Position numbers and translations under genes: made by a program. A stretch of 64,000 nucleotides of DNA from Actinoallomurus sp050942425 (GTDB lineage Bacteria; Actinomycetota; Actinomycetes; Streptosporangiales; Streptosporangiaceae): assembly GCF_050942425.1 (NCBI RefSeq), contig NZ_CP192063.1:4836001-4900000 (forward strand). The letters run 5' to 3'. The notes under the pieces were generated by a model. It saw only the letters and a program-made list of their open reading frames with translations. It was not told the DNA's origin and searched no databases. Position 1 is the first letter of the stretch, and each line of letters begins with the position of its first letter. This document shows positions 8,585-17,593 of this stretch, piece after piece.

Positions 8585-9802
8585 TCAGCCGGCGACGCCG
8601 TCGACGTCGACGAGGAGGTGGCGTGGCCCTCGCAGGCCCGCGCTGGGTCGGTACGGCGGCGGATCGGTGACGAGGCGGGGGTTCCGCAGCCGTTTCGCCA
8701 GCTCGCTGAGGGCGATCTGCACCTCCAGCCTGGCCAGCGGAGCGCCGAAGCAGTAGTGGATCCCGGCGCCGAAACCGAGGTGCTCGTTGTACCGGCGGTC
8801 CGGGATGAAGCGGTCGGGCTCGGGCACGTGCTCCGGGTCGCGGCTTCCCGCTGCCAGCGCCAGGGCGATGGGCGCGCCCTTGGGGATCGTGGTCCCGGCG
8901 ATGTCGATGTCCTCCAGGGCGACCCGCGAGGAGATGAACTGTACCGGCGGCTCGTAGCGCAGGAGCTCCTCGACCATGTAGATCACCAGATCGGGCTCGT
9001 CGCGCAGCCGGTGGATCATCTCCGGATGGCGGAGCAGGGTGAGCATCCCGTTCGTGATCAGGTTGACCGTCGTCTCGTGGCCGGCGACGAGCAGCAGCGA
9101 GCCGGTGACCACGACGTCGGCCGGCGACATGGCGCCTTCCGGGCCCTCGTAGCCGATCAGGCCGGAGAGCAGGTCGTCGCCCAGGTTCTTCCGCCGTTCG
9201 TCGGCGAGCCCGCCGAGGTACCGTCCGAGCTCGAGCTGCGCGTTCTCCCGGCGCCGCTCGCGCTCGGCCCGGTCCGCCTCCCCGGGGCCGATCGATTCCG
9301 CGATGGCGTCGGCCCACACGTGGAACCGCTGCTCGTCCTCACGCGGCACTCCGAGGAGCCGGCAGATCACGGACACCGGGAACGGGTAGGCGATGTCGTC
9401 GACGATGTCGATCCGCGTCCGGCCGGCGACGCCGTCGATCAGGCCGCCGACGATGCGGACCATCTCGGGCCGCAGGTTCTCGATCCGGTGCGGCGAATGC
9501 GGCGGGCCGAAGTGGCGCATCGTCAGAGCGCGGAGCCGGTCGTGCTCGGGCGGATCGGTACTGATGAAGCCGGGCAGACCCGTCGGCTCCTCCTCGGACC
9601 CGGGCGGCCGCGGGCGGTTGCGACGGTCGGAGCTGATGCGCGGGTCGTGCAGCAGCGCGACGATCTCCTTGTAGCCGCTGACGACATAGGTGCCGTCCTC
9701 CTGCCGCTCCACCGGCGTCTTGCGCAGTTCGGCGTACAGGGAGTACGGGTCGGCGCGGTGGGACTGGTCGAGGATCTGCTCGAAGACGCTGGACGGTGCC
9801 AT
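8585..9802 (-). CDS. Cytochrome P450
   Basis: A bacterial class I P450 of about 405 residues. Visible motifs are the I-helix oxygen-activation segment LLVAGHETTVNLI, the K-helix ExxR (EELLRYEPP) and the haem loop FGAGIHYCFGAPLARLE with its cysteine thiolate ligand. The ATG at 9802 is preferred because GAGGAGG lies seven bases upstream; an in-frame ATG at 9829 would add nine residues. The next gene upstream encodes a fused ferredoxin and FAD reductase only 30 bases away, so the two form one redox unit. Substrate cannot be read from sequence; no polyketide, terpene or peptide synthase is adjacent. Confidence 0.95.
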   Translation of the reverse strand: MAPSSVFEQILDQSHRADPYSLYAELRKTPVERQEDGTYVVSGYKEIVALLHDPRISSDRRNRPRPPGSEEEPTGLPGFISTDPPEHDRLRALTMRHFGPPHSPHRIENLRPEMVRIVGGLIDGVAGRTRIDIVDDIAYPFPVSVICRLLGVPREDEQRFHVWADAIAESIGPGEADRAERERRRENAQLELGRYLGGLADERRKNLGDDLLSGLIGYEGPEGAMSPADVVVTGSLLLVAGHETTVNLITNGMLTLLRHPEMIHRLRDEPDLVIYMVEELLRYEPPVQFISSRVALEDIDIAGTTIPKGAPIALALAAGSRDPEHVPEPDRFIPDRRYNEHLGFGAGIHYCFGAPLARLEVQIALSELAKRLRNPRLVTDPPPYRPSAGLRGPRHLLVDVDGVAG

Positions 9803-9832
9803 GGCGGCGCCTCCTCGTGACTCGTTCATCGG

Positions 9833-11437
9833 TCAGCGGTGCACCAGGGTGGCGCGGCGTTCGGCCGGATCGTGCCCGGTCACCACCACGGTGACCTGCG
9901 TCGCCTCGAGCCGCTCCGGAATCTCGGCCGGGACCGGCCGCAGCGTCTCCGGCCGGTCGGCGGCGCGGAACTCGGGCGGGAAGGGCGCGGCCCGCTCGAT
10001 CAGGTCCTGGTAGAACTCCAGCCACATCGCCCGGTCGAACGTGACCGCCGCGGTGACACGGCCCCGGTAGCCGTAGACGGCGACGAACCGGCGCTCCTCC
10101 GTGGAGCCGTGCGCGATGACCACCTCGTCGGCGAAGGTCGGCACGCCGACGGACTTGATGCTGGTCCCGAACTGGTTGGACCAGAACACCGGCAGTGACA
10201 GGTGCGGCCAGCGGTGCGCCTGGTCGCTGAGCATGTTGTGCGCGGCGATCTCGGCCTGGGCGACCGCGTTGCCCCAGTGCTCGAGCGTCATGAACTGGTA
10301 GTTGTAAACCGGGTGGGGGAAGCGCGCGACGTCGCCCGCGACGAAGACGTCGTCGGTGACCAGACCGTTGATGTCGACGGCGCGGCAGCCCGCGTCGCAG
10401 GCCACCCCCCACACGCCGGCGGCCAGCCCCGAGTCGCGCAGCCACTCGACGTTGCGGATCGCCCCGAGCGCGACCACCGCGACGTCGGCCTCCACCGTGT
10501 CGCCGTCGGAGAGCCGCGCGGCGCGGAGCCGGCCGTCCGCGTCGCCCTCCAGGGCCTCCACCGTGACGCCGCACCTCAGGTCCACGCCGTGCGCGCGCTG
10601 CATCTCGGCCGCGACTTTGCCGATGACGCCGCCCAGCGCGCCGATGAGCGGCGCCGGACCGCGTTCGGCTACGGTCACCGGGAGGTCCAGGTCACGGCAG
10701 ACCGACGCGACCTCCGAGCCGGTGAATCCCGCGCCGATCACCAGGACCCGGCGTGGGCGTGCGGCGAGACGCTCCCGGAGCCGGGACGACTCCTCGATCG
10801 TGCGCAGCGGGAGGACCCCGTCCAGCGCGGCCTCCTCCGGGTTCGGCCACGGCCGGGCGCGCGCACCCGTCGCGATCAGCAGCCGGTCGAAGCCGATCTC
10901 GCGGCCGTCGGCGAGCCGTACCGTCTTGGCGGCCAGGTCGAGTCCGGAGGCGGCGACGCCGGGCAGCCATTCGGCGTCGACCTCGCGCAGGCGGGGGAGC
11001 AGCGTGTGATCCGCGGGCACCCGCCCGGTCAGCACCTGCTTGGACAGCGGCGGACGGTCGTACGGCTCGTACGGCTCGTCCCCGATCAGGGTCAGTGAGC
11101 CGGTGAAGCCGTCGCGGCGGAGCACGCCCGCGGCACGCGCCCCGGCCAGCGAGGCGCCGACGATCACGATCCGGCCGGTCTTCCGGAACCAGTCACCGAC
11201 CGGAGGGGAGACGACCGTGCCCGTCCGCATTCCCCGGTGCTGGGTCGCCATCTGGTCGAGGTGGATGGCCTGAACCGGGCAGGCCGCCGCCGCGCGGAGG
11301 ACGTGCTCGCGCTGCGCCTCGTCCGCGTCGGTGTCGTACAGCAGCGCTTCCTCACCGTTCATGGCGAACACGTCCGGCGCGAGAAACGCGCACTGGCCGT
11401 ACCCCTGACATCGTGTGAGATCGACGATCACCCGCAC
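9833..11437 (-). CDS. Ferredoxin fused to FAD-dependent ferredoxin reductase
   Basis: This protein of about 534 residues supplies electrons to the adjacent P450. Residues 1-60 form a 3Fe-4S ferredoxin of the P450 type: DLTRCQGYGQCAF gives C-x5-C and AAACPVQAIHL gives the final C-P. After a linker of about 25 residues comes a putidaredoxin-reductase-like flavoprotein: IVIVGASLAGARAAG (FAD dinucleotide site), PYDRPPLSKQ, ATGARARPWP, a second VLVIGAGFTGSEVA (NAD(P)H site), and FVAGDVARFPHP. The GTG at 11437 is chosen because GGGGGAG precedes it and it begins exactly at the ferredoxin fold. Ferredoxin and reductase are usually separate genes; the fusion is uninterrupted in frame. Confidence 0.9.
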   Translation of the reverse strand: MRVIVDLTRCQGYGQCAFLAPDVFAMNGEEALLYDTDADEAQREHVLRAAAACPVQAIHLDQMATQHRGMRTGTVVSPPVGDWFRKTGRIVIVGASLAGARAAGVLRRDGFTGSLTLIGDEPYEPYDRPPLSKQVLTGRVPADHTLLPRLREVDAEWLPGVAASGLDLAAKTVRLADGREIGFDRLLIATGARARPWPNPEEAALDGVLPLRTIEESSRLRERLAARPRRVLVIGAGFTGSEVASVCRDLDLPVTVAERGPAPLIGALGGVIGKVAAEMQRAHGVDLRCGVTVEALEGDADGRLRAARLSDGDTVEADVAVVALGAIRNVEWLRDSGLAAGVWGVACDAGCRAVDINGLVTDDVFVAGDVARFPHPVYNYQFMTLEHWGNAVAQAEIAAHNMLSDQAHRWPHLSLPVFWSNQFGTSIKSVGVPTFADEVVIAHGSTEERRFVAVYGYRGRVTAAVTFDRAMWLEFYQDLIERAAPFPPEFRAADRPETLRPVPAEIPERLEATQVTVVVTGHDPAERRATLVHR

Positions 11438-11575
11438 GGCGCACTCCCCCCTGTCGTGCGCGACCGCCCGGCGAACCCGGCCCACACCGGCGCGGCGGCC
11501 TTCCCCCGTTGTCCGTCCGAGACCTACCCTGCGTTCCAGCCGTTTAGGCAGGCCACAGGCCGGAGCCGGGGACCG

Positions 11576-12232
11576 TCACCGGGAGGGCGCGACCAGGCCC
11601 GTCTCGTAGGCGATGATCACGAGCTGGACCCGGTCGCGGGCGTCCAGCTTGGTGAGCAGCCGCGTCACGTAGGTCTTGACGGTGGCGATGCTGATGACCA
11701 GCTCGGCGGCGATCTCGGAGTTCGACAGGCCGCGCCCGACGAGGGTCAGCACTTCGTGCTCCCGTTCGGTGATGCCGTCGAGCGTGCGCCGCCCTGGAAC
11801 GGGCCCCGGGCGGCCGGCGAACTCCTCGATCAGGCGGCGCGTGACCTTCGGCGCGATCAGGCCGTCCCCGTCGGCGACGACGCGGATGGCGGCGAGGATG
11901 TCGTCCAGCGCCATGTCCTTGACGAGGAACCCGGCCGCGCCGGCGCGCAGCGCGCCGTACACGTAGTCGTCATCGTCGAACGTGGTGAGGACGACGACGT
12001 GCGTCGAACCCGACCCGGCCGTGATCTCCCGGGTGGCCTCGATCCCGTCCATGCCGGGCATCCGGATGTCCATCACGACGACATCCGGCTCGAGGCTCTG
12101 GGTCAGCTCCACCGCCTCGGCACCGGTTCCGGCCTCGCCGACGACCTCGATGTCGGGGGCGTCGGTGATGACCATTTGCAGCGCGGTGCGCACCAGCGGC
12201 TGGTCGTCGGCGAGAACAACGCGGACGGTCAT
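11576..12232 (-). CDS. NarL/FixJ-family response regulator
   Basis: A 218-residue response regulator with a receiver domain (residues 4-120; acidic pocket D9-D10, phosphorylated D55 in VVVMDIRMPGMDG, T in VVLTTFDDDD, K in FLVKD) and a LuxR-type helix-turn-helix (TEREHEVLTLVGRGLSNSEIA). It is the last gene of a three-gene unit: its ATG overlaps the stop codon of the kinase upstream as ATGA, so translation is coupled. The divergent ABC exporter at 14720-16479 is its probable target, by the common layout of such systems. Confidence 0.93.
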   Translation of the reverse strand: MTVRVVLADDQPLVRTALQMVITDAPDIEVVGEAGTGAEAVELTQSLEPDVVVMDIRMPGMDGIEATREITAGSGSTHVVVLTTFDDDDYVYGALRAGAAGFLVKDMALDDILAAIRVVADGDGLIAPKVTRRLIEEFAGRPGPVPGRRTLDGITEREHEVLTLVGRGLSNSEIAAELVISIATVKTYVTRLLTKLDARDRVQLVIIAYETGLVAPSR

Positions 12233-13395
12233 GTCACTCCTGTCGGTAGGGGGAGGCGGGCCGTCACGCGGAAGCCGCCTTCGGGGTGTGGTCCGGCGGT
12301 GAAGTCGCCGTGGAGCAGGGCGACGCGTTCGCGCATGCCGACCAGGCCGTAGCCGGTGCCGGGGGTGGCGCTGTGGCCGCGCCCGCCGTCGGTGACCTCG
12401 ATGGTCAGGTCCTCGTCCTGGTAGTCGATGGACACGGTGCAGGATCGGCTCTCGGCGTGCCGTACGACGTTGGTGACGGCCTCCTGGATGATCCGGAACG
12501 CCGACAGGTCGACGTCCGGGGGGAGCGCACGTCGTTCTCCGTGCCATCGGACGTCGACGCGGACGCCGGCGGCCGTGGTGGCCTCGGCGAGCCGATCGAC
12601 GTCCGCCAGGCCGGGCATCTCGTGCAACGGCGCTGCCTCCGCTTCCGCCTGGCGGAGCGCGCCGAGCATCCGGCGCAGCCCGGACAGCGTCTCCCGGCTC
12701 GCGGTCTCGACCTCGCCGAGCGCCTCGCGGGCCCGGGTGGGTTGCGTGTCGATGACCCGCTTGGCCGCGCCGGCCTGCAGGGCGACGATGCCGATGGTGT
12801 GCGCGACCATGTCGTGCAGTTCGCGCGCGATCCGGAGCCGCTCGGCGGTGACGGCGTCGGCCACTGCGCGCGAACGCAGCGCCGCCGCGTGCTCGCGGCG
12901 CTCACGGAACAGCCTGCCGACCACGTAGGCCGTGGTCACCGCCAGGACGGAGATCTCGGCGTTGGTCGTGAGATCCGTCCCGGAAGAGAAGAAGGCGGTG
13001 GCCAGGGACTGCAGGACGAGCGACAGCACCACGGCAGCGGTCGAGACCCGTGAGCTCCGGGTGGCGACGATGTACGCCAGAGCCAGATCCGCCACCAGAA
13101 AGGTAAGAAACGGGGTTCGGGGAGCGCCCATCCGCTGGGGCCCGGCCAGCACGACCACGAGGACACCGCCGAGGAGCATCATGACCAGCGCGAACAGCGG
13201 AACCCGCCGGAGGACGCCGATGAGCAGGCTCATCGACAGCATCGCCGCGATGAGCTGGGCAGGGCTGTATTGCGGGCTGTATTGCGGTCCCATGCGCGGC
13301 GACGCCAATTGCGACCAGGCCAGCGCGAAGGGGTAGAGGACGGCTCCGGCCCAGGCCACGATTCCCCTCATCCGCATCGCAGGAGCGCGCATCAT
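12229..13395 (-). CDS. Sensor histidine kinase, second of a tandem pair
   Basis: About 388 residues. The N-terminal 150 residues hold several membrane helices; then a HisKA_3 dimerisation domain with the phospho-acceptor His in RIARELHDMVAHTIG, followed by a HATPase domain with the N box QEAVTNVVRHAE and G boxes DGGRGHSATPGTGYGLVGM. Its start overlaps the stop of the upstream kinase (TCAT at 13392-13395 on the plus strand). The C-terminal half is nearly identical to that of the neighbouring kinase, including 164 bases of perfect DNA identity, while the sensor halves differ. This points to recent duplication or gene conversion. Confidence 0.92.
   Translation of the reverse strand: MMRAPAMRMRGIVAWAGAVLYPFALAWSQLASPRMGPQYSPQYSPAQLIAAMLSMSLLIGVLRRVPLFALVMMLLGGVLVVVLAGPQRMGAPRTPFLTFLVADLALAYIVATRSSRVSTAAVVLSLVLQSLATAFFSSGTDLTTNAEISVLAVTTAYVVGRLFRERREHAAALRSRAVADAVTAERLRIARELHDMVAHTIGIVALQAGAAKRVIDTQPTRAREALGEVETASRETLSGLRRMLGALRQAEAEAAPLHEMPGLADVDRLAEATTAAGVRVDVRWHGERRALPPDVDLSAFRIIQEAVTNVVRHAESRSCTVSIDYQDEDLTIEVTDGGRGHSATPGTGYGLVGMRERVALLHGDFTAGPHPEGGFRVTARLPLPTGVT
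12269..12432. repeat. 164-base perfect repeat, copy A (kinase C-terminus)
   Basis: This segment is identical base for base to 13432-13595, including third codon positions. Flanking sequence in both directions is very similar but not identical. It covers the end of the HATPase domain of the second kinase. Confidence 0.9.
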
Positions 13396-14585
13396 GCGAC
13401 ATCCACGGGGAGAGGGAGGCGGACCGTGACCCGGAAGCCGCCTTCGGGGTGTGGTCCGGCGGTGAAGTCGCCGTGGAGCAGGGCGACGCGTTCGCGCATG
13501 CCGACCAGGCCGTAGCCGGTGCCGGGGGTGGCGCTGTGGCCGCGCCCGCCGTCGGTGACCTCGATGGTCAGGTCCTCGTCCTGGTAGTCGATGGAGACGG
13601 TGCAGGATCGGGTGTCGGCGTGGCGTACGACGTTGGTGACGGCCTCCTGGATGATCCGGAACGCCGACAGGTCGACCTCTGGCGGGAGCGGCCGGGGTTC
13701 TCCCCGCCACCGTACGTCGACGTGGACACCGGCGGCCGTGGTGGCCTCCGCCAGCCGATCGAGGTCTGCCAGGCCGGGTAGATCGTGGAGCGGTGCCGCC
13801 TCTGCTTCAGCCTGCCGGAGAGCGCCGAGCATCCGGCGCAGCCCCGACAGCGTCTCCCGGCTCGACGTCTCCACCGCCTTCAAGGCGTCGCGGGCCCGGG
13901 TGGGCTGGGTGTCGATGACTCTCCGCGCCGCTCCGGCCTGCAGGGCGACGATGCCGATGTTGTGGGCCACCGCGTCGTGCAGCTCGCGGGCGATGCGGAG
14001 CCGTTCGGTGGTCACCGCCTGCGTGGCGGCCTGGGCGCGCAGGTCCTCGGCGTGCTCTCGCGCCTGGTGCGCCGAGTTGCCGATGAGCCAGGCGATGGCG
14101 GCGGTCATCGCCACGGCCAGCTCCGTCGAGGTGCCGATGATCCACCCGGACAGAAGCCGGACGGCCAGGTACCCGCCCAGCGTGGCGAACGCCAGACCGG
14201 CCGCGGCGCGCGACGTCCGGCGCTGCCCGGTGGCCGCGATGAACCACAGGGCGACGTCGACGGAGAGGAACTGCGACAACGGGATCGCGCCGACGCTCAG
14301 CGGGAGCGTCCCGAGGACGGAGCCGGCGAGCAACAGGACGAGTGCCGTGAGCGGCCGCCGCCGCAGCAGGCCGCTGCCGATCAGCGTGAGAGCGGTGGCC
14401 ACCGCCAGCCACGTCCGGCCGTCCCACCGTTCGAAGAGGACCCCGGCCTGGACCGAGGGCATGCCCTCACCGGGCAGCCGCACGCGGATGAGGAACGTGA
14501 ACACCGTGCCGGCGCACCAGGCCGCGGCCGTCCACGCGCCCGGCGGAACGCGCCTGAGCAGGGGAGAAAGGGGCACGGCGGACAT
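13392..14585 (-). CDS. Sensor histidine kinase, first of a tandem pair
   Basis: About 397 residues from an ATG at 14585, chosen because SAVPLSPLLRR begins the usual N-terminus; the frame is open to 14621. About five membrane helices precede a HisKA_3 domain with the acceptor His in RIARELHDAVAHNIG and a HATPase domain (QEAVTNVVRHAD; DGGRGHSATPGTGYGL). It is first in the operon kinase-kinase-regulator and is divergent from the ABC exporter. Its sensor half shares little with that of the second kinase, so the two could sense different signals and feed one regulator. Confidence 0.9.
   Translation of the reverse strand: MSAVPLSPLLRRVPPGAWTAAAWCAGTVFTFLIRVRLPGEGMPSVQAGVLFERWDGRTWLAVATALTLIGSGLLRRRPLTALVLLLAGSVLGTLPLSVGAIPLSQFLSVDVALWFIAATGQRRTSRAAAGLAFATLGGYLAVRLLSGWIIGTSTELAVAMTAAIAWLIGNSAHQAREHAEDLRAQAATQAVTTERLRIARELHDAVAHNIGIVALQAGAARRVIDTQPTRARDALKAVETSSRETLSGLRRMLGALRQAEAEAAPLHDLPGLADLDRLAEATTAAGVHVDVRWRGEPRPLPPEVDLSAFRIIQEAVTNVVRHADTRSCTVSIDYQDEDLTIEVTDGGRGHSATPGTGYGLVGMRERVALLHGDFTAGPHPEGGFRVTVRLPLPVDVA
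13432..13595. repeat. 164-base perfect repeat, copy B (kinase C-terminus)
   Basis: Identical to 12269-12432, offset by 1,163 bases. It covers the equivalent part of the first kinase. A long direct repeat in an operon can allow deletion of one kinase by recombination. Confidence 0.9.
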
Positions 14586-14719
14586 GCCCGAATCGTAATG
14601 GTGCGATCTCCGCGCCGGCATCGGACCACGGGTGTACGACCACGGTCGGTACGCGAGCCCCGCGAATGCCGACGACGGCTCGATGTGCGCGGAGCCCGGC
14701 CCGCGACACCGTTGGCCGC

Positions 14720-15631
14720 GTGATCGAAGTGAACGGACTGACGAAACGCTATGGATCTAAGACGGCCGTCAATGGATTGACCTTCACGGTGCGTCCCGGA
14801 CATGTCACCGGATTCCTCGGACCGAACGGCGCGGGCAAGAGCACCACGCTGCGGATGATCCTCGGGCTGAACGAGCCGACCAGCGGAACGGCCACCGTCG
14901 CCGGCCTCCCGTTCCGCGACCGCCCGCGCGGGCTGCGGCACGTCGGGGCGCTGCTCGACGCCCAGGACGTGCACGGCGGCCGCACCGCGTACGCGCACCT
15001 GTCCGCGCTGGCGCGCGGCAACCGGATCCCGCGTCGCCGGGTGGACGAGGTGCTGCGCGAGGTGGGCCTGACCGAGGTGGCGCGCCGCCGCATCGGAGGC
15101 TTCTCCCTCGGCATGAGGCAGCGGCTCGGCATCGCCACCGCCCTGCTCGGCGACCCGCCCGTCCTGCTGTTCGACGAACCGATCAACGGCCTCGACCCCG
15201 AAGGCGTGCGATGGGTCCGGGGCCTGTTCCGGCGGCTGGCCGCCGAGGGCCGGACCGTGTTCGTGTCCAGCCACCTCATGAGCGAGATGGAGCACACCGC
15301 CGACCACCTCATCGTCATCGGTCGCGGCGAACTGATCGCCGACGAGAGCCTGGCGGCGTTCGCGGCCCGCGGCACACCCCAGGGCGTGACCGTGCGCACC
15401 CCCGACGCCTCGTCGCTGACGGCCGTCCTGACCGCCGACGGCGCGACCGTCCGGCCGGACGGCGATCGGGCGCTCACGGTCACCGGACTGAGCGCCGCCC
15501 GCATCGGCGAGCTCGCCTTCCAGCACCGGATCATGCTCCACGAACTCGCCCCCCGCATCGCCTCCCTGGAAGAGGCGTTCATGGAGCTCACCGCCGACAG
15601 CGTCGAATACCTAGCCGGAGACGCCCGATGA
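14720..15631 (+). CDS. ABC transporter ATP-binding protein (drug/lipid exporter type)
   Basis: A 303-residue ATPase energising the permease downstream. Walker A is GPNGAGKSTT at about 34-43, the signature is FSLGMRQRLGIA and Walker B is VLLFDEPINGLD, followed by the switch histidine in VFVSSHLMSEME. The C-terminal 70 residues are the accessory domain found in DrrA/CcmA-like exporters. The GTG at 14720 fits the family N-terminus (VIEVNGLTKRYG). The gene overlaps the permease by ATGA and is divergent from the tandem kinase system, its likely regulator. Confidence 0.92.
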   Translation: MIEVNGLTKRYGSKTAVNGLTFTVRPGHVTGFLGPNGAGKSTTLRMILGLNEPTSGTATVAGLPFRDRPRGLRHVGALLDAQDVHGGRTAYAHLSALARGNRIPRRRVDEVLREVGLTEVARRRIGGFSLGMRQRLGIATALLGDPPVLLFDEPINGLDPEGVRWVRGLFRRLAAEGRTVFVSSHLMSEMEHTADHLIVIGRGELIADESLAAFAARGTPQGVTVRTPDASSLTAVLTADGATVRPDGDRALTVTGLSAARIGELAFQHRIMLHELAPRIASLEEAFMELTADSVEYLAGDAR

Positions 15632-16479
15632 CCGCACCGACCACCACCGTCCGCCCCACCGCCACCGAGCCCCGGGCCCGGTTCCGCGACCTCCTCGCCG
15701 CCGAGTGGACCAAACTCTGGTCGCTCCGCTCGACCTACTGGACCCTGCTCCTCAGCGGGCTGGTCATCATCGGGCTGAACGTGAACGCCGCCGTCGCCGA
15801 CTACCGCAACTGGCCGCACTACGGCGCCGACATCCGCGCCATCTTCGTCCCGATCTGGGCGATGCGGGACGCCTTCCCGGACGGCGCCGGCCTGCTCCTC
15901 ATGCTCGCCACCGGCAGCGTCGGCGCCATCACGCTCACGGGCGAGTACGGGACCGGGCAGATCCGCACCACCTTCGCGGCCGTACCGGCTCGCCGTTCGC
16001 TGGTGACGGCGAAGCTGATCGACGTGACGGTGGTCATGCTGGGCTACGGGACGGTCGTCGCGGGCACGTCCTTCTGGGCGACGCAGGCGATCCTCTCAGG
16101 ACGCCACGTCGGCATGTCGATCGGCTACCCCGGGGCGTTCCAGGCGGTCGCGGCGTCGGCGGTGCTGGCCCCGGTGTGCGCGCTCATCGGCATGGGCATC
16201 GGCGCGATCGTCCGGCACAGCGCGGCGACCATGGTCATCACGGCCGCGGCCCTTCTGCTGCTGCCGCTCTTCTTCACCGACCACTACCGCTGGACGGCCG
16301 ACATCAAGCACGCGCTGCCCGCCAGCGCTTGGGAACGCCTGACCGACCTCGGATACGGACGCTTCGGCTTCACCGTGCGCCATCCGACGACGACCACCGA
16401 GGCGTGGATCGCACTGGCCGTGTGGGCGCTCGCCTCGGCGGCCGTCGCCATCACCGTCGTCCACCGTCGCGACGTGTGA
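15628..16479 (+). CDS. ABC-2 type transporter permease
   Basis: A 283-residue membrane protein with six predicted helices. The N-terminal AAEWTKLWSLRSTYW is typical of actinobacterial ABC-2 permeases that pair with this kind of ATPase, and GEYGTGQIRTTFAAVPAR is the conserved cytosolic loop after the second helix. Its start codon overlaps the stop of the ATPase gene. The cargo is unknown; such pairs commonly export antibiotics, peptides or lipids. Confidence 0.9.
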   Translation: MTAPTTTVRPTATEPRARFRDLLAAEWTKLWSLRSTYWTLLLSGLVIIGLNVNAAVADYRNWPHYGADIRAIFVPIWAMRDAFPDGAGLLLMLATGSVGAITLTGEYGTGQIRTTFAAVPARRSLVTAKLIDVTVVMLGYGTVVAGTSFWATQAILSGRHVGMSIGYPGAFQAVAASAVLAPVCALIGMGIGAIVRHSAATMVITAAALLLLPLFFTDHYRWTADIKHALPASAWERLTDLGYGRFGFTVRHPTTTTEAWIALAVWALASAAVAITVVHRRDV

Positions 16480-16482
16480 ACC

Positions 16483-17580
16483 ATGGGCTCCACGCTCATC
16501 GTCACCAACGACTTCCCGCCGCGGCTCGGCGGCATCGAGACGTTCGTCTACGAACTGGCGCGCCGGTTCCCGCCCGGCGAGGTGGTCGTATACACGTCCC
16601 GCGAACCGCACGGGGACCGGTTCGACGCGGGGCTGCCGTTCCCGGTGGTGCGGGACCGGGCCCGTACGCTGCTGCCGACGCGTGAGGTGGCCGCGACGGC
16701 GGTGGCGCTGGCGAAGGGGTACGGGTGCGACCGGGTGTGGTTCGGCGCGGCCGCGCCGCTGGGCCTGCTCGCCGGCCGGCTCGGCCTGCCCTCGGTCGCC
16801 ACCACGCACGGCCACGAGATCTGGTGGGCGTCGTTGCCGGGGTCGCGGCAGGTGCTGCGCCGCATCGGTGACCAGGTCGACACGGTCACGTACCTGACCG
16901 GATACACGAGGCGGCGGATCGCCCGGGCGTTCGGCCCCCGGACGCGCACGACCCGGCTGGTGCCGGGCGTGGACACCTCGGTGTTCCGTCCGGATGCCGG
17001 CGGCGCGGCGGTCCGGGAGCGGTACGGCCTGGGGGAGCGGCCCGTCATCCTGAGCGTGTCACGGCTGGTGCCGCGCAAGGGCCAGGACCGGCTGATCGGC
17101 GCCCTGCCGCTCGTGCGCCGCGCCGTGCCGGACGCGACCCTGCTGATCGTCGGGGCGGGACCGTACGAGGACCGGCTGCGCCGCCTCGCCGGGGACGGGG
17201 TGGTGTTCGCGGGCGGGCACCCGCACCACGACCTCCCGCCCTTCTACGCCGCCGCGGACGCCTTCGCGATGCCGTGCCGGAGCCGGTTGTCGGGTCTGGA
17301 GGTCGAGGGGCTCGGGATCGTCTTCCTGGAGGCCGCCGCCGCCGGTTTGCCGGTGCTCGCCGGGGACTCCGGCGGTGCCCCGGACGCCGTACGCGACGGG
17401 GAGACCGGGCACGTCGTCGACGGGCGGTCGGTGCCGGCCATCGCCGACCGGCTGGTCGAGCTGCTGACCGACCCGGGCGCGATGGGGGAGAAGGGCCGCG
17501 CGTGGGTCCGCGCGGAGTGGAGCTGGGACCGCTCCTACGAGCGCCTCCGCGACCTGCTGGCGCGAGCGGCCATCCGATGA
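16483..17580 (+). CDS. pimB: PimB-type phosphatidylinositol mannosyltransferase (GT4)
   Basis: PimB adds the second mannose from GDP-mannose to phosphatidylinositol monomannoside in the cell envelope. The 365-residue GT-B protein has the glycine-rich N-terminal loop NDFPPRLGGIETFVYEL, then VWFGAAAPLGLLA, TTHGHEIWWA, VVTYL-like TVTYLTGYTRRR, PGVDTSVFRP, the nucleotide-binding SRLVPRKGQDRLI, and the C-terminal EVEGLGIVFLEAAAAGLPVLAGDSGGAP with the acidic E-x7-E motif. These agree closely with mycobacterial and corynebacterial PimB. It begins three bases after the permease stop but is functionally unrelated to it. Confidence 0.85.
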   Translation: MGSTLIVTNDFPPRLGGIETFVYELARRFPPGEVVVYTSREPHGDRFDAGLPFPVVRDRARTLLPTREVAATAVALAKGYGCDRVWFGAAAPLGLLAGRLGLPSVATTHGHEIWWASLPGSRQVLRRIGDQVDTVTYLTGYTRRRIARAFGPRTRTTRLVPGVDTSVFRPDAGGAAVRERYGLGERPVILSVSRLVPRKGQDRLIGALPLVRRAVPDATLLIVGAGPYEDRLRRLAGDGVVFAGGHPHHDLPPFYAAADAFAMPCRSRLSGLEVEGLGIVFLEAAAAGLPVLAGDSGGAPDAVRDGETGHVVDGRSVPAIADRLVELLTDPGAMGEKGRAWVRAEWSWDRSYERLRDLLARAAIR

Positions 17581-17593
17581 ATCAGCAACGGAG

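Noticed and set aside
8585..11437. Secondary-metabolite gene cluster around the P450
   Set aside because: No synthase, terpene cyclase, peptide synthetase or tailoring set is near; neighbours are a lipoprotein and a two-component system.
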